Below are positions 1 through 11,160 of a DNA stretch of 64,000 nucleotides, piece by piece (the first letter of the stretch is position 1; the number at the start of each line of letters is the position of its first letter). The stretch is from Akanthomyces muscarius (lineage: Eukaryota; Ascomycota; Sordariomycetes; Hypocreales; Cordycipitaceae), in the NCBI RefSeq assembly GCF_028009165.1, contig NC_079243.1, forward strand, positions 2,604,001 through 2,668,000, given 5' to 3'. The translations under genes and the position numbers were made by a program. The notes under the pieces were generated by a model. That model was given only the letters and a program-made list of their open reading frames with translations. It did not search any database and was not told where the DNA came from.

Positions 1-3000
1 CGAGCAAGTGGCGGAGAGTCGCCAGCCCAAGACGACTACCAGGATCTTTTCTACCACCCAGGTCTCACTAATAGACCTCTGCCGCCACCGCCCGGCTCAG
101 ATAGCAGCTCTTTATTGTCGACGCAAAACAGCCTCCGGCAGCCACAGCGACCGCACTCACAGTCACTCGGCATCGATGGACGACCTCTGCGACCTGATGG
201 TCCCGAGTCATACTACACTGGCGCCAACCACCTTCTTCAACCTGAGCGATCCATCTCCCTGTCTAGTCACAGCAACGCCCCGGCTGTACCACAACCTATC
301 CGCTCCAAGACCGACGCCGCCGAAGACCGGAGGAAGCAGGGCCATCATCGCCATGCTTCGTCATTCGGCGGCCCGGGACCTGCCGAATACGACACAGCAG
401 CACCCGCGATTGGAGCGTTTGACGGCATCACGCTGCCCACTGGACGCAAAAAGAAATTCTTGCCCGCGAAACTCGGACCGGCCGACTTTTTGCGCTGTGC
501 GGAGCCCTGGGCGCTAAGCAGCATCGAGTCTTGGATGCGCGAGATGGCTCTCGGCGAAGCTGATTTGAAGAGCAAAACAGTTGAGGAAGGTCTGACAGCG
601 CTTTTTACTTTCAAGGTGCCAACAATGAATGTGGCAGATGCCGAGGTGCTCAGCAGCTCTGTGCTTGCTACTATGCTCCATGCCAGCGTTCTGGTGCCCG
701 AGGAGGAATGGGTCAAATTCGGTGATGGTCACATATCTGGTGTCCTGTGGCAGCTCACTGGTACCGGCTGCTATGCGCCTAAACTGCACGAGTACAACAC
801 GCCAGGACGATGCTACTCAATGCACTGCACCCGAACACTCAAGAAGGTCGACTTCAATGTGTTTAGCGAAGAGTCCAAGTCGACGGGTGAGTGGTACATT
901 TTCTACAGCCTTTCAAAAGAAGACTTTGAGACAAAGCCCAAGAAGGAGGTCGAGCGCCAGAACATCCTGCACGAAATCGTCACTGGCGAGGAGAACTACA
1001 TCAAGCAGCTCGACGTCTTCCGCACACTCTACCGCGACGACTTGCGCACACGGCAGCCTCCCATCATCCACCCGGACAAGCAAGGCAAGTTTTTGGCAAG
1101 CGTTTTTGGCAAGGTCGACTCTGTCTTGAATATCAACAAGGATCATCTCCTTGCGCAGCTCAAGTACCGCCAGAAGGAGCAAGGCCCTTGGGTTGTGGGC
1201 TTTAGCGACATTTTTCGCGAATGGATTCGAAAAGCCAAAAAGGTTTATATTGAATATGCCACAGGCTATCCTCGCGCCACGTACATGGTTCGTAAGGAGG
1301 CCACACGTAACCTGCTGTTCAGAAAGTTCTTGGAAGACAAGCAGAAACACAAGTCGTCTGGGAAGCAAGACTGGACCCATTTCCTCATAACGCCCCTGCA
1401 GCGTCTGCAGCGATACATTCTGCTCCTGGAGAGTGTAGACCACAAGATGATTGGAGACAGCGAGGAGAAGGCCAATTTGCAAAAGGCTATCCAGGAGATC
1501 AAGACGGTCACGCTCGAGTGCGATGCCAAGGTCGCAGAAACCAACAAGCGCGTCGAAATGATGGATCTTGACCGCATGCTTGTTCTCCGTCCGGGCTTCC
1601 AGTCCGTCTTGAACCTCGATCATCTGGGTAGAGCCCTGATTCTGCAGGGAGATTTGCAGAGGCTGAGCTCCACGGGTATGCGATGGGTGGACACGCATGC
1701 GCTGCTCTTTGATCACTACTTTATCCTCGCCAAGGTGGTTCCGAGTAAAGATGGCAAGTCGGAGAAGAAGTATGATGTGTCTCGAGAGCCCATTCCCATG
1801 CCACTGCTCTTCCTGGAGAGCAACAATGACGAAGCCATAATAAAGCAAAAGGGCATCACGGCGCCCCTGGGCCGCACGGCACCTGCTAGCGCCGCTGGCC
1901 ATCAGCTCAGCAAGGTCACCAGCAACGGCAGCGGAAGGCCTGGGCTGGAGCACACCTCCACCGGCTCGTCTACAACGACAGCGACGCAGACACAGTCTAA
2001 CGATCCCGAGAGCAAGATTCTGTACCCCTTCAAGGTAAAGCATCTGGGCCACGAAGTCTACACGCTGTATGCGTCATCTTTGCGCGACCGCACGGATTGG
2101 TGCAACAAAATCATCGAGGCCAAGACAATGCATGCCAAGGCTTTGTTTTCGCAGAATGCCGAACCATTTAGACTTCGCGTCCTGGCAGACGCGTCCTTCC
2201 ACTACGAGGCCGGCTCGCCTCACGCCAAGAGCGTGAGCGTGGCGGTCAAGGGTACTCCGTTGGACCGCGCGATCCAGGACCTGGAGAGCGTGTTGGGCTC
2301 GGCTAAGAGTGTTCCGCCAGTCTGCCGTGCGCAAGTCAACTGCGCGGCGGGTTTCTCGGCCTTTGGCAAGACACTAATCGCCATTGGCACAGACTACGGC
2401 GTCTTCATTTCCGACCCGTCAAATCCACGCGGTTGGACACGGAGCGTGCAGGCGACACGAGTGACGCAGCTGGCTGTGCTGGAGGATTTCAACGTCTGCC
2501 TCATCATTGCCGACAAGTCGCTCATCTCGTATCCACTGGACGTCGTGGCGCCCGTGTCTGAATTCGCGCCTCCCCTTTCGGACAACACGCGCCGTGCGCC
2601 GCAGCGCCTCGCCAAGGACGTGACGTATTTTGCTACGGCGCGCATGAAGGACCGCACGCTGGTTTTCTACAAGCGCAAGGAGGGTCTGCACACGTCGTTC
2701 AAGGTCGTGGAGCCGCTGTACCACAAAGCGACGGAGAAGCGCTCGCGCATCTTTGGGGGGCGCAAGTCGGCCGCGGGCAGCACGGACACGTTTCGCGACT
2801 TTGACGAGTTCTTCTTCCCGGCCGAGTGCTACTCGCTGAGCATCTTCCAGACGTACATTGCTGTGGCGACGGCCAAGGGCATCGAGATGCTGACGCTGGA
2901 CCGCAAGCAGCCCATGTCGATCCCGGACCTCAAGGCGCAGGCCATTTCCAACATTGCGAGCCGGATCCGCGACCAGAAGCCGCTGGGCATGTTTCGCCTC

Positions 3001-3423
3001 AACGAGAACGAGTTTATCCTGACGTACGAGGACTGCGCCGTGTACGTGGACAAGCACGGCGACGTGTCGCGCACGCTCATCATGGAGTACACGGGCAAGC
3101 AGAAAAAGGCGCGCGGCGCGACCATGTACGGCCAGTATCTCTTGCTTTTCAACGAGGACTACGTCGAGGTGCGCAACGCGGACAACGGGCGTCTAAGGCA
3201 GATTATTGCCGGCCGCGACGTGCGCGTCATTGACAGCGGCATCCGCGGCCCCACGGGCGAGAACGCGGCGATGGCCCAGCAGCTGCATGGGCACAACGGC
3301 CAGATGGCCACGGCGGGGGACACGTCCAAGGGCACGGTCAAGATTGCCATGGCGCATCCGGAGCTGCAGGGGCGGCAGATTGTCTTTGAGATGCTCCTTA
3401 ACGATGGGCACTCGGAGACGTAA
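1..3423 (+). CDS. rom2: Rho1 guanine nucleotide exchange factor (DEP-DH-PH-CNH), 5' partial
   Basis: This exchange factor activates Rho1 and so acts in the cell wall integrity pathway at the plasma membrane. The frame is open from base 1, so the true start lies upstream and at least 1140 residues are visible without an intron. In order, counting from base 1: a Ser/Pro/Gln-rich N-terminal region, a DEP-like segment (about 163-290), the DH domain (about 318-525, with the conserved 'ITPLQRLQRYILLLE' helix), a split PH domain (about 530-705, interrupted by a Ser/Thr/Gly loop) and the C-terminal CNH (citron) domain (about 777-1085). This order is that of yeast Rom1/Rom2 and fission yeast Rgf proteins. 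The first in-frame ATG should not be taken as the start. The family assignment is firm; the paralogue choice is less so. Confidence 0.93.
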   Translation, partial: RASGGESPAQDDYQDLFYHPGLTNRPLPPPPGSDSSSLLSTQNSLRQPQRPHSQSLGIDGRPLRPDGPESYYTGANHLLQPERSISLSSHSNAPAVPQPIRSKTDAAEDRRKQGHHRHASSFGGPGPAEYDTAAPAIGAFDGITLPTGRKKKFLPAKLGPADFLRCAEPWALSSIESWMREMALGEADLKSKTVEEGLTALFTFKVPTMNVADAEVLSSSVLATMLHASVLVPEEEWVKFGDGHISGVLWQLTGTGCYAPKLHEYNTPGRCYSMHCTRTLKKVDFNVFSEESKSTGEWYIFYSLSKEDFETKPKKEVERQNILHEIVTGEENYIKQLDVFRTLYRDDLRTRQPPIIHPDKQGKFLASVFGKVDSVLNINKDHLLAQLKYRQKEQGPWVVGFSDIFREWIRKAKKVYIEYATGYPRATYMVRKEATRNLLFRKFLEDKQKHKSSGKQDWTHFLITPLQRLQRYILLLESVDHKMIGDSEEKANLQKAIQEIKTVTLECDAKVAETNKRVEMMDLDRMLVLRPGFQSVLNLDHLGRALILQGDLQRLSSTGMRWVDTHALLFDHYFILAKVVPSKDGKSEKKYDVSREPIPMPLLFLESNNDEAIIKQKGITAPLGRTAPASAAGHQLSKVTSNGSGRPGLEHTSTGSSTTTATQTQSNDPESKILYPFKVKHLGHEVYTLYASSLRDRTDWCNKIIEAKTMHAKALFSQNAEPFRLRVLADASFHYEAGSPHAKSVSVAVKGTPLDRAIQDLESVLGSAKSVPPVCRAQVNCAAGFSAFGKTLIAIGTDYGVFISDPSNPRGWTRSVQATRVTQLAVLEDFNVCLIIADKSLISYPLDVVAPVSEFAPPLSDNTRRAPQRLAKDVTYFATARMKDRTLVFYKRKEGLHTSFKVVEPLYHKATEKRSRIFGGRKSAAGSTDTFRDFDEFFFPAECYSLSIFQTYIAVATAKGIEMLTLDRKQPMSIPDLKAQAISNIASRIRDQKPLGMFRLNENEFILTYEDCAVYVDKHGDVSRTLIMEYTGKQKKARGATMYGQYLLLFNEDYVEVRNADNGRLRQIIAGRDVRVIDSGIRGPTGENAAMAQQLHGHNGQMATAGDTSKGTVKIAMAHPELQGRQIVFEMLLNDGHSET

Positions 3424-4239
3424 TCTGTCATTTCCCCATGACGTGTAGGTGAAGTGATGGTTGTCATGCTTTTGGCAAAACTTATTTGTAGCGCTTTTTT
3501 GGATGAGAGCGTGCTTTTTCTATCGGTTTTCACGTTTTGAGCACTTTTTTCTTGATTCTTTGCACCCGGATACCCGCAGGTACACTACAGGCGCTGCTAT
3601 TTGGAAAAACACCCAGCGAAATTGGCCTTTTCTCTGCAGGTGAGAGGGCGAGACTTTTATAACGTCTTATGTTGATGTCATATACTGGGTTTTTTTGTCT
3701 GACTTTGACTTTTTTCTTTACATGCCGTTTTATTTGATTGATCATGGGAGTTTTTAAAGGGGTTTTGTCGACTCAAGCATACACTTCTTGGGATATTAAG
3801 GATTCTTTTACATAGCTCTCGGCATCATTTGGATTTATATATACGATGTGTATGACGAGAATATATTTTCATGTCCATTTTTCATATGTTTTTTTTTTTT
3901 TTTGACCAGATAAAGAGAAATGAAATGAGACTTTGCATGTGCATGTAACTGGATATGATTTCTGACCTGATGCTTCATATCAAAAGTACATGGAAAGAAA
4001 ATATTGAGCATTAACTTAGGTCTGTCGGGGTTTCTTTTCCCGACGTTTGTATTTTTGTGTACAAGGATCAAGATGTAATGGTCGTCCCCGTTTCGAAATG
4101 TACTCTTGGTCCTCGCGGCGTCCTTCTTTATGACATCTATACGTGATTCTGTTGGCGAACAAATCCATATCTTGCGGGGTTTCTCAGTGTCATATTCCCT
4201 TTGTCACGGCCCAAGGCCACGGACCTTCCCTGCGACGCT
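3424..4239. other. convergent 3' spacer, no gene
   Basis: This AT-rich spacer separates the 3' ends of the Rho GEF gene and the pyruvate carrier gene. It holds their 3' untranslated regions and a T(16-17) run near 3889. No coding frame with any recognisable feature was found. Confidence 0.6.
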
Positions 4240-4870
4240 CTAAGCCTTGACCTGCTTCTTGACCTGGTCCTTGACCTCCTTGGCCTCCTCCTTGACCTCC
4301 TCCACCACCTCGGCGACCTCGTTACCGGCACCGCGGGCCATCAGGATGCGGCTGACCTGGACAATACCGACGAGGCCGAGGAAGAAGTTGACGGCTGCAA
4401 GGCTGTTTTTTTCTTGTTAGTTGATGGGATTCTCAGTGAGGTGCCGGAAAGACGTACAGGTAGTTCTTGGGCTTGATAATCAGGCACCAGCGCGTCCAGA
4501 TGAGACCCGTGCAGGTCAGGGCAAAGTTTTGCGTAAACGACAGCTTCTCGACGGGGCGGGCAAAGTCGGAGATGCCGGCAATGACGAGCGCCCACTTCAT
4601 GACGGGCGCCCAAAAGTGCACCGTCTTGATGCCGATTTCACTCTCCCACATGCGCTTGAACCAGCTCGCCTGCTGCTGCTGCTGGGACTGGCCCTGCTGA
4701 GAGCCGGCGCCGGCCTCGGAGCTTTGCCACCGGCGGTTCTGGAAGCGGAAGCGCATCACCTGCTGCTGCTGCTGGGTCGCACGGGCGAATGCCTGGCGGG
4801 CCGGCGAGGCAAAGGCGGCCTGGCGGAACATGGGCCGGGAGGCGCGGAGGATGGTGCTCGTCGAAGCCAT
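4240..4870 (-). CDS. MPC2: mitochondrial pyruvate carrier subunit, MPC2/MPC3 type
   Basis: This small inner-membrane protein forms a heterodimer with MPC1 to import pyruvate into the mitochondrial matrix. Two exons are read on the minus strand: 4870-4458 and 4402-4240, joined across a 55 bp intron (donor GTACGT), giving 191 residues. The N-terminal 60 residues are Arg/Ala/Ser/Gln-rich and lack acids, as expected of a mitochondrial presequence, with two polyglutamine runs. The carrier core follows: 'KTVHFWAPVMKWALVIAG' and 'ARPVEKLSFTQNFALTCTG', then 'WCLIIKPKNYLLAAVNFFLG' across the splice. The C-terminal tail is a Lys/Glu/Val-rich amphipathic helix ending in KKQVKA. The polyglutamine is unusual for a carrier but is in the presequence. 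The gene is divergent from a complex I gene. Confidence 0.93.
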
Positions 4871-5591
4871 GCTGACAGAGAGGTTAGTTTTTTTGTATGT
4901 TTTCGAGGGTTCGTTGGTGGTGAATATGATCGCGCGCAGGGGCGAGGAAGAGGCGAAGAGATCGATGTAAGACAGGAAAGGGATGGAGAGGGCGGTTTTG
5001 TCGTAAATGTTGTCGCGATGAATCGCTTCTCAAGATGTTTGATGAAGGGGAGCTGTTCGGGGGCCGATTGTCTTTGTCGTCTGGGAAATTGTGCAGGGCC
5101 TTGCGAAATTGCCGTCGCTGAGGAGGGGACGGGGTGGTAGAATTGCACTCACGTTTCTGTTCTGTATTCCAAGGACGCGCTGGATATGCTTCACTTCAGG
5201 ACGAGAAGGAGCTTCAAGAAATTATCAAGGACCTCCAGATTTCCGTTGAGGTAGAGGGACATTCGGGGGTGGAGCGCCCTTGGCCGGAGATAAACCGCCC
5301 AGCGACACCGGCGCTAGCCTTGCCATTTTTATGCAAGGCCCCTCGACTGCTCCTTGTTGACGCAGGCATAATATTTGGCTGTATCTCCACTTTTCATTAC
5401 TTTGTGCAAGCTCATCGTGGGCCAATCCCGTCAACGTCAAAAGTAACCGCGAAACCTCCATTTCAAAGCTTCCAATTGCGATACCCCCCCTCCGGAGCCC
5501 ACACCGATCGAGCGCCCCGTGTCTTACTGTCGATACTCCCCTTTGTCGATAACCGTATCCCAATCGTCAAAAACACGACATCACGGCCGCA
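4871..5591. promoter_or_regulatory. shared divergent promoter of two mitochondrial genes
   Basis: This 721 bp interval lies between the start codons of MPC2 (minus) and the complex I B8 subunit (plus). It must carry both promoters and 5' leaders. Several short frames cross it but none resembles a protein. No TATA box is obvious. Confidence 0.55.
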
Positions 5592-6181
5592 ATGTCTGCA
5601 AAATACGCCTTCGCCAAGCCCCTCAAGGAGCTGCGCTTCCTCTTCTGCCAGACCTCGGAGGCCAGCGCACCCGTTCGGTACGTTTTAGTCTGATGCGAGA
5701 GGACCGCGCTCCTCACACGCGACTGCCAAGGTGGATGAGAGGTTATTGGCACCTCTGCGAGAACAAGCAATGGCTGCGGCGGCCGGGAACTTTGCGGAGA
5801 CCATCCCTCTGTCCCTAGGCGGCCCTGCCGCCCTCTGCAATGTCAATTCCTACCATTGGCTTCTTGGGCGTCGCATAGACTCGGGACGGATCGACTAACT
5901 CGGAACACAGCAACTTCCTCGTCCGCGCGTACCCCACGATGAAGAAGAACAACCCCAACGTCCCCATCATGATGCGCGAGGCGGCCGGCACCGTGCCCAA
6001 GGTCTTTGCCCGCTACGGTATGTTGAACAATACGAAAAACACACACAAGGTACTGTATGGGAGCATTTGCTGATGTTAGTTCGTTTGCCTTGCAGAATTC
6101 GGTGTTGAAAAAGCACAGTCCCTCGAGGGCCTCTCGGATAAGCAGATTGAGGACACCATCACCGGCCTCGTCAAGCAGTGA
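5592..6181 (+). CDS. NADH:ubiquinone oxidoreductase B8 subunit (NDUFA2, 10.5 kDa)
   Basis: This is an accessory subunit of the matrix arm of respiratory complex I, with a thioredoxin-like fold. Three exons (5592-5677, 5911-6017, 6096-6181) join in frame to 92 residues, the usual size of the family. Both introns have clean signals (GTACGT...ACACAG and GTATGT...TTGCAG). Recognisable parts are the N-terminus 'KPLKELRFLFCQTSEAS', the middle 'VRNFLVRAYPTMKKNNP' with 'VPIMMREAAGTVPKVFARY', and the end 'LSDKQIEDTITGLVKQ'. No presequence is evident, as is normal for this subunit. The gene is divergent from the pyruvate carrier gene, so two mitochondrial proteins share one intergenic region. Confidence 0.95.
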
Positions 6182-6552
6182 TGAAAAACGAAAACGCCAA
6201 GACCACGACGTACCATATTTTCCATTTGTTCAACTAGATGCAAGGGCTTTCAAAGAAGATGCGAAGCGCTGTGAACGACGGAGAAGTGAAGGCAAAAGGT
6301 TGGGAAGATGACGAAATGAAGCGCGCCATCGCTGTATATACCGGAACTAGAAAAGCCAAAAGCTGTACCATCATCACATTCATGACATTTTCTTGAAAAG
6401 AAACCATCGGCATTGAGATGCACATCTATCCTATCTACTCCCATCCAAGTGGGACATCTAACTTCTTACTACTTGTCATATCAAAGCAAAGCAAAATAAA
6501 CACGGTACTTTTTCACCTTTAGCGATTTAATCAAAACTGCTTACCGTCCCGC
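6182..6552. other. convergent 3' spacer, no gene
   Basis: This 371 bp interval separates the 3' ends of the complex I subunit gene (plus) and the large low-complexity protein gene (minus). It contains only AT-rich untranslated sequence. Confidence 0.6.
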
Positions 6553-9500
6553 TCACAGTTTGTGTTCCTTCTTAGCAGGCATCTTGGACTCCGGGTCCTG
6601 TTTGGTCTTCTTCTTACGCGCCGGCTTGCCACTCTTCTTTGGCGACGAAGGAGACGCCGCGCTCGATGCACGATCCCCGCAACCCGACTGGCCAGCATCT
6701 GAGTCGAACTTGATGCAACGCTCCGCCGACTTGGCCATTGGGGGTTCAATCTTTGCGCTGGCGACACTCTTCTCGTCTGCGGCAGTCGCCGTGGCCGCAG
6801 GCTGCGAGAGCTTGGCGACTGGAAGTGACTTGGCACGGTCATGGCCAGGCTTGGTCGAAAGCAAAGCATCCTCTGCTGTGAGAGACTGCTTTCGCGGCGA
6901 GATCAAGGGCACAGCAATCCTATCCCATGCCTGCTTCCTGCCTTTAATCTCATCTTCCGTAAAAAGGGAAGGTCGACGGGTTTCTTTCTCTTTGGCAGGC
7001 GGCTGAGCGCTGGCAGTAGCAGCGGCAGCGGCAGCGGCAGCAACAGATGAGGCGAGGTCAGGGGGAGAAACTTCGCTCATCGGCCGGGTGTTTTCATAGT
7101 TGCTAGCACGGAGCTGGGCTGCCTGGCGCTTCTTCTTTGTTTGTCGCACGGGAGACTTGTCTGTCCTGGCGGGCACATTCTGTGCTTGAGGGGGGCCGGA
7201 AATAGCAACAGAAGCTTTCTGATCTATCGCAATCTGCGACTGACATTGTTCAGTGGCAACAGCCGGTAAGGCAGCAGGCTTTTCGGGCAGAGAAACTCTT
7301 GGCTTGATGTTTTCTTTGCTCGGTGCACCGTCTCGTGGCACTGCAGCCGATAGCATTGCTCCTGGAACTTTGCCGATGGGTTCTTCTGCAACGGGGCGCG
7401 ATTGTATAGTGTTCTCAGGCTGGGAGGTGATACTCTGCGCCTGCTGAAACAGTCGAGGCACTAAAGCAGCATTCTGGTAACTGGTAGCTTCGGCAGGAGG
7501 ACCGCGGAAATGGGCCTGGGGGTGAAAGGCGTGAAACGGTTGCTGTCCCCGAGAGCCGCCATCTGTGTTCATGGAAAATCTCGGTTTCTTTCCCAGATAT
7601 GGTTCAGACTGCCCAAATTGCCGGTTATTGTGCATGAAAGGGCCACCAGAAGGTGTTCTTTGCGACGAGGGGTCTCCTCTTGCCATCATGAGGTCCTGGA
7701 GAGGAGGCAAGTCACCACGACGATGTGTCGGCGCCTTGACAACCCTGTATATGGAGTCTTCTGGCATGGGCCGATTGCCCATTTGAAATGCAGACGGTAG
7801 CAAAACCCATTTGGACCGAAACATGGCAGAAATGTTGAGCTTGATCCCTTTTTCCTCGATACGGCCGCCCCCGTGAGCCAGGGCACGTGCAACCGAGACT
7901 TCAGACACAAATCTATTAATTGTCAGATGATTGCACCAGAATGAGAGGAAGAAGGAAAGGCTGTACCTGACGATGAAGTGCAACGATCCGGAGCTCTGCT
8001 TCGTGTGATTCACGTCTTCGACGGTCCCAAAACGGCTCTCAACACCATACCGAACTCGAGTCTGTACATCCATAAGGGGAGAGGTTTGCCGATCAGCCAC
8101 TTTAATCCATATGCTTCGATTTCTGATACTGCACGCGAAGCATTCACATGGAATGTAGTCGAAACGGTCCATACCGGGGAAGGCGTTCGGGCAAGCTAGG
8201 TTGCTGGCGGCATTGACAGTTGTATCGGCTCGCAGCATGCCTGAACTAGAAAAGTCTCTTTGCATAGGATCGGTAAATGTGCTTGGATTATCCTGACGTC
8301 GAAATCCAGTGTTCCATTTCTTCATGAATGGCTTGCTTCCTTGGTGGAAGCCACCATAGTGAGTTCTGGACGAGGGCGACCAATTATGTGGCGCAGAGTG
8401 GCTGTCGGCACGCTTGCCTCTGTAGGGAGACTTATCCTTGGTATCTGTTCCAGACGCACTGAACGAATGCGAACTCGGGTGTCCCCTCTCGATGTGAGGA
8501 ACGTGGGTGGAGCGGTCTCCAGTATCAGTTTCTCCTGATTGACGTTTACTGCTGCTAGAGGCGTCGTTGACCGCCTCGCACTGGAGTGGTGACTGTTCAA
8601 GACCACCGCTCTTCTCAGGTATCTTCTCTCTTCCAGGTCTAGGTTTAGCTTTCTAAGCCAGGCCAGATACGAGTGAGGGAGTTGGGCCCTGAAGCTTGGG
8701 GGCAGATTCACCTGCGGCAGCATAGCTGTCTGGCGCCACGATAGTGCCGTAGCCAACCTTGGGGCTTGGTAGATGGCTTGGTCTCACGGTGGAGTCTGAC
8801 ATCCGTCGAGGGGAGCCTGAGGAAGAACTGCCGCTCGAGCAAGGGGTCGTTGTGGTAGAGCCGGCACTCGAATTCGGACGCGCTTGTTGGCTATTGGCAG
8901 CAGTCTTTCCAATGACGCAGTCTTCCTTGACTATGAGCCTTCCCGCGAGCGGGTATCTTGGAGGCGACATTTTTGAACCATTTGCTACGACAACATGGTT
9001 CGAAGCGGCTTCCACTGATGCCTTGAGCGCCTCCACGGCGCCTTTAGATTGTTTCTGAGGGTCATAGTAATGCTTCCCATCAACGATAGCGCACGGCGGA
9101 TTGAAAGCTTTGGTTTTTACCTCTTCACCGTGCTGGTGTTTTTGTAATCCAAACGGGTGATGGACTTTTTGACCCGCTTCATATCACCAGTTAGCTGGTA
9201 CTGCTGCGGTATATACAAGGAGTTAACCTACTCATCCAGTTTACCAGCCCATCTTCGCTTCTGGAGGAAGAAATAAGGTCTCGCGGATCAGCAGATTCAA
9301 TGGAGGTCGGCGACAAGAGATAGTCGCGTCGGCATTTCAAGGCGCTGGTCAGTAGGGGAATTCCTGCATCATTGAGGGTGCCCAGTGACTCCCAGTCTTG
9401 CCCGTTGAGAATTTGAATGACCGAGCCTTTGCTAGTCTCCCAGCTCATGAGTTTCTTGGCGTTGCCTCCCCCTCGAAGCCACGCGTCAGCCCAGTTGCTG

Positions 9501-10027
9501 AGCTCCATAGCACAAATTTTCATAAAATCATTGGAGATGATTTTGTTTTCGGCGTAGAGATGATTGATGATGTTCCAAAGATTGATTGCACCGTGGTGGT
9601 AAAGATCAAAGGCATCAAAATACTGCCAAAGATCGTCCCAGCAAAGTGGTTCGGTCATGCTTTGCATGTCTGCCCAGTGCAGCTGGCGGATCGAGTTGCA
9701 GTTCTGTTGAATCTCATTCCTGGACCACAAATGTAGTCTCCTGCGTGGCAATATGTGATGCATAGGGCGAAAAGAACGCAGTCCGCTGGCCGTGGAGAAG
9801 ATAGCTTTCGCGCCCTTAGGCGGGTTCGTGTAGAAACCAAGCGGGAGGTTGTCCTCGATATACTTCTTGGGTATCTCGCCAGCGGGCGCGCGCCACATGT
9901 TGTAGTCTTTCGGTATTCCGTTGGGGTATGCTCTAGCAAAGGGCTCCTTGAGCTCGTCTGGTTGGTGTTGGACCAGAATTCGGGGACGCGGAACAAGTCG
10001 CTGGGGCGTTGAGATAGCTTCGTTCAT
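6553..10027 (-). CDS. large uncharacterised protein with an RRM-like segment
   Basis: I do not recognise this protein by name. The start at 10027 opens a well-ordered N-terminal region (exon 1, 10027-9232) with 'YPNGIPKDYNMWRAP' and a Trp/Tyr-rich helical part. Exon 2 begins at 9176 after a 55 bp intron. A further intron must remove an in-frame TAG near 8655; the donor is probably CTC|GTATCT, but the acceptor is unresolved (57, 78 or 90 bp all keep frame). A last intron spans 7966-7913 (54 bp). The product is about 1090-1100 residues. Around residues 590-680 (bases 8130-7860) 'SIWIKVADRQ...ESRFGTVEDV...SLHFIVRFVSEVSVARALA' has the spacing of an RNA recognition motif. The rest is Ser/Pro/Ala-rich with an alanine run and a Lys-rich C-terminus. 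A nuclear or RNA-linked role is inference. Confidence 0.68.
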
Positions 10028-10574
10028 TGTGGTTTTTGGACGACCAAGTCGCAGAAAGCTAGCGTGGGCTGTTTGAGGTGTACGTAGGATGCTGAAGAAG
10101 CGAGTGAATATGATTTTGGCGTGCGGTGCGAGCGTTGGCCTGAGTGGATGAGATTTGTTTTGTGAGTCCAGTGGCCGTTTACATGGAAACAGCAGGTTGT
10201 GTCAAAGTGAATGAATACCGTGCATTAAAGGCATTCGCACTGAGCCCTTAGCAAAACCTTTTTTCGGCGTTTTGTCATGGAATCAGTTGGTGAATTGAAT
10301 GTGAAAAAAATGTGAGCTGCAGGCAAGTCAACCGCTTGGTGGCTGGCTGCCTTTGCCTGCCGCTGGCGACCGTGTGCACAAAGCAAGGCGCAGCTTGCAG
10401 TCTCGTGAAAGTATGACATCTTCACAAATTTGACATTTGGCTTTTTAAAACTCTTGTCGTATGCAAATGTCCGTTTTGGATGTTGATAGAACCGCGTTGT
10501 AAAGAGCTGAGCTAATTATAAACCAAGATGTAATCTATAGTACACGCAAACAAAGCAAAGCCGTGGCAGTGTTC
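10028..10574. other. spacer between tandem minus-strand genes
   Basis: This 547 bp interval carries the 3' end of FMP46 and the promoter and leader of the large protein gene. No further coding frame is convincing. Confidence 0.5.
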
Positions 10575-11160
10575 TTAGTCGGTCTTCCTGGCGTTGAGAA
10601 TCTTCAGTATCTCCGACTCGTTATCGCCAGCGATGGCTTTGCCATTGTTCCAGTCTACGGTCTGGAGGAGCTACGGTCAGCAGGTGGTTCACGGTTCACG
10701 GGCTGCATCCAATGGAGGGGTACTCACGAGAGGTCTGAGGAAGTTGTCTTTGCTCTCCTTGAATCGCTTCAGAGCATCCTTCTCGTCGCGGGCACCCTTG
10801 ATGATCTTGGAGATGCCGCCAGTGCCGACGTAGCCCAGGATGGTCTGGACCTGGTCGGTGGTGGGAGGGTCCTCGGTGATGTTGAGTTCGAAGGGCTCGC
10901 GGCCGGGCTTCGTCTGGGCAGAGTGGTCGCTAGCTTGGTCGAGAGTGGCGCCAGCCTGAGCGTTGGCCGAGATCTGCTTGACGAGGTTGGCGACCTTCAC
11001 AGAGGTCGGGGAACTGGCCTTGTGGAAGACTGTGACGATGTCAAGCGTTCTGTTCTGTTTTGCGGGGAACAGCTCCCAGTCAGTTTTCCGACATAATTCC
11101 AAGTATTACGCGCCATTCAAGCAGGTTGCCCAGTTCAATTGCACTTACGAAGCGAAACAT
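10575..11160 (-). CDS. FMP46: FMP46-like thioredoxin-fold mitochondrial protein (DUF1687)
   Basis: This belongs to the Fmp46/DUF1687 family, which has a thioredoxin-like fold and is found in mitochondria; its function is poorly known. Three exons (11160-11149, 11054-10728, 10661-10575) give 141 residues. The first exon is only 12 bases (MFRF) and joins to 'NRTLDIVTVFHKASSP'. The last joins as 'NFLRPLTVDWNNGKAIAGDN' and ends 'ESEILKILNARKTD'. The alternative acceptor five bases downstream at the first intron would give an immediate stop, which fixes the splice. The mature protein contains no cysteine at all. The family is often annotated as a putative redox protein, but thiol redox chemistry is not possible here. 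Confidence 0.9.

Noticed and set aside
913..2052. 379-codon minus-strand frame inside the Rho GEF gene
   Set aside because: It lies entirely opposite the DH-PH coding region and its composition mirrors that sequence; no domain is visible.
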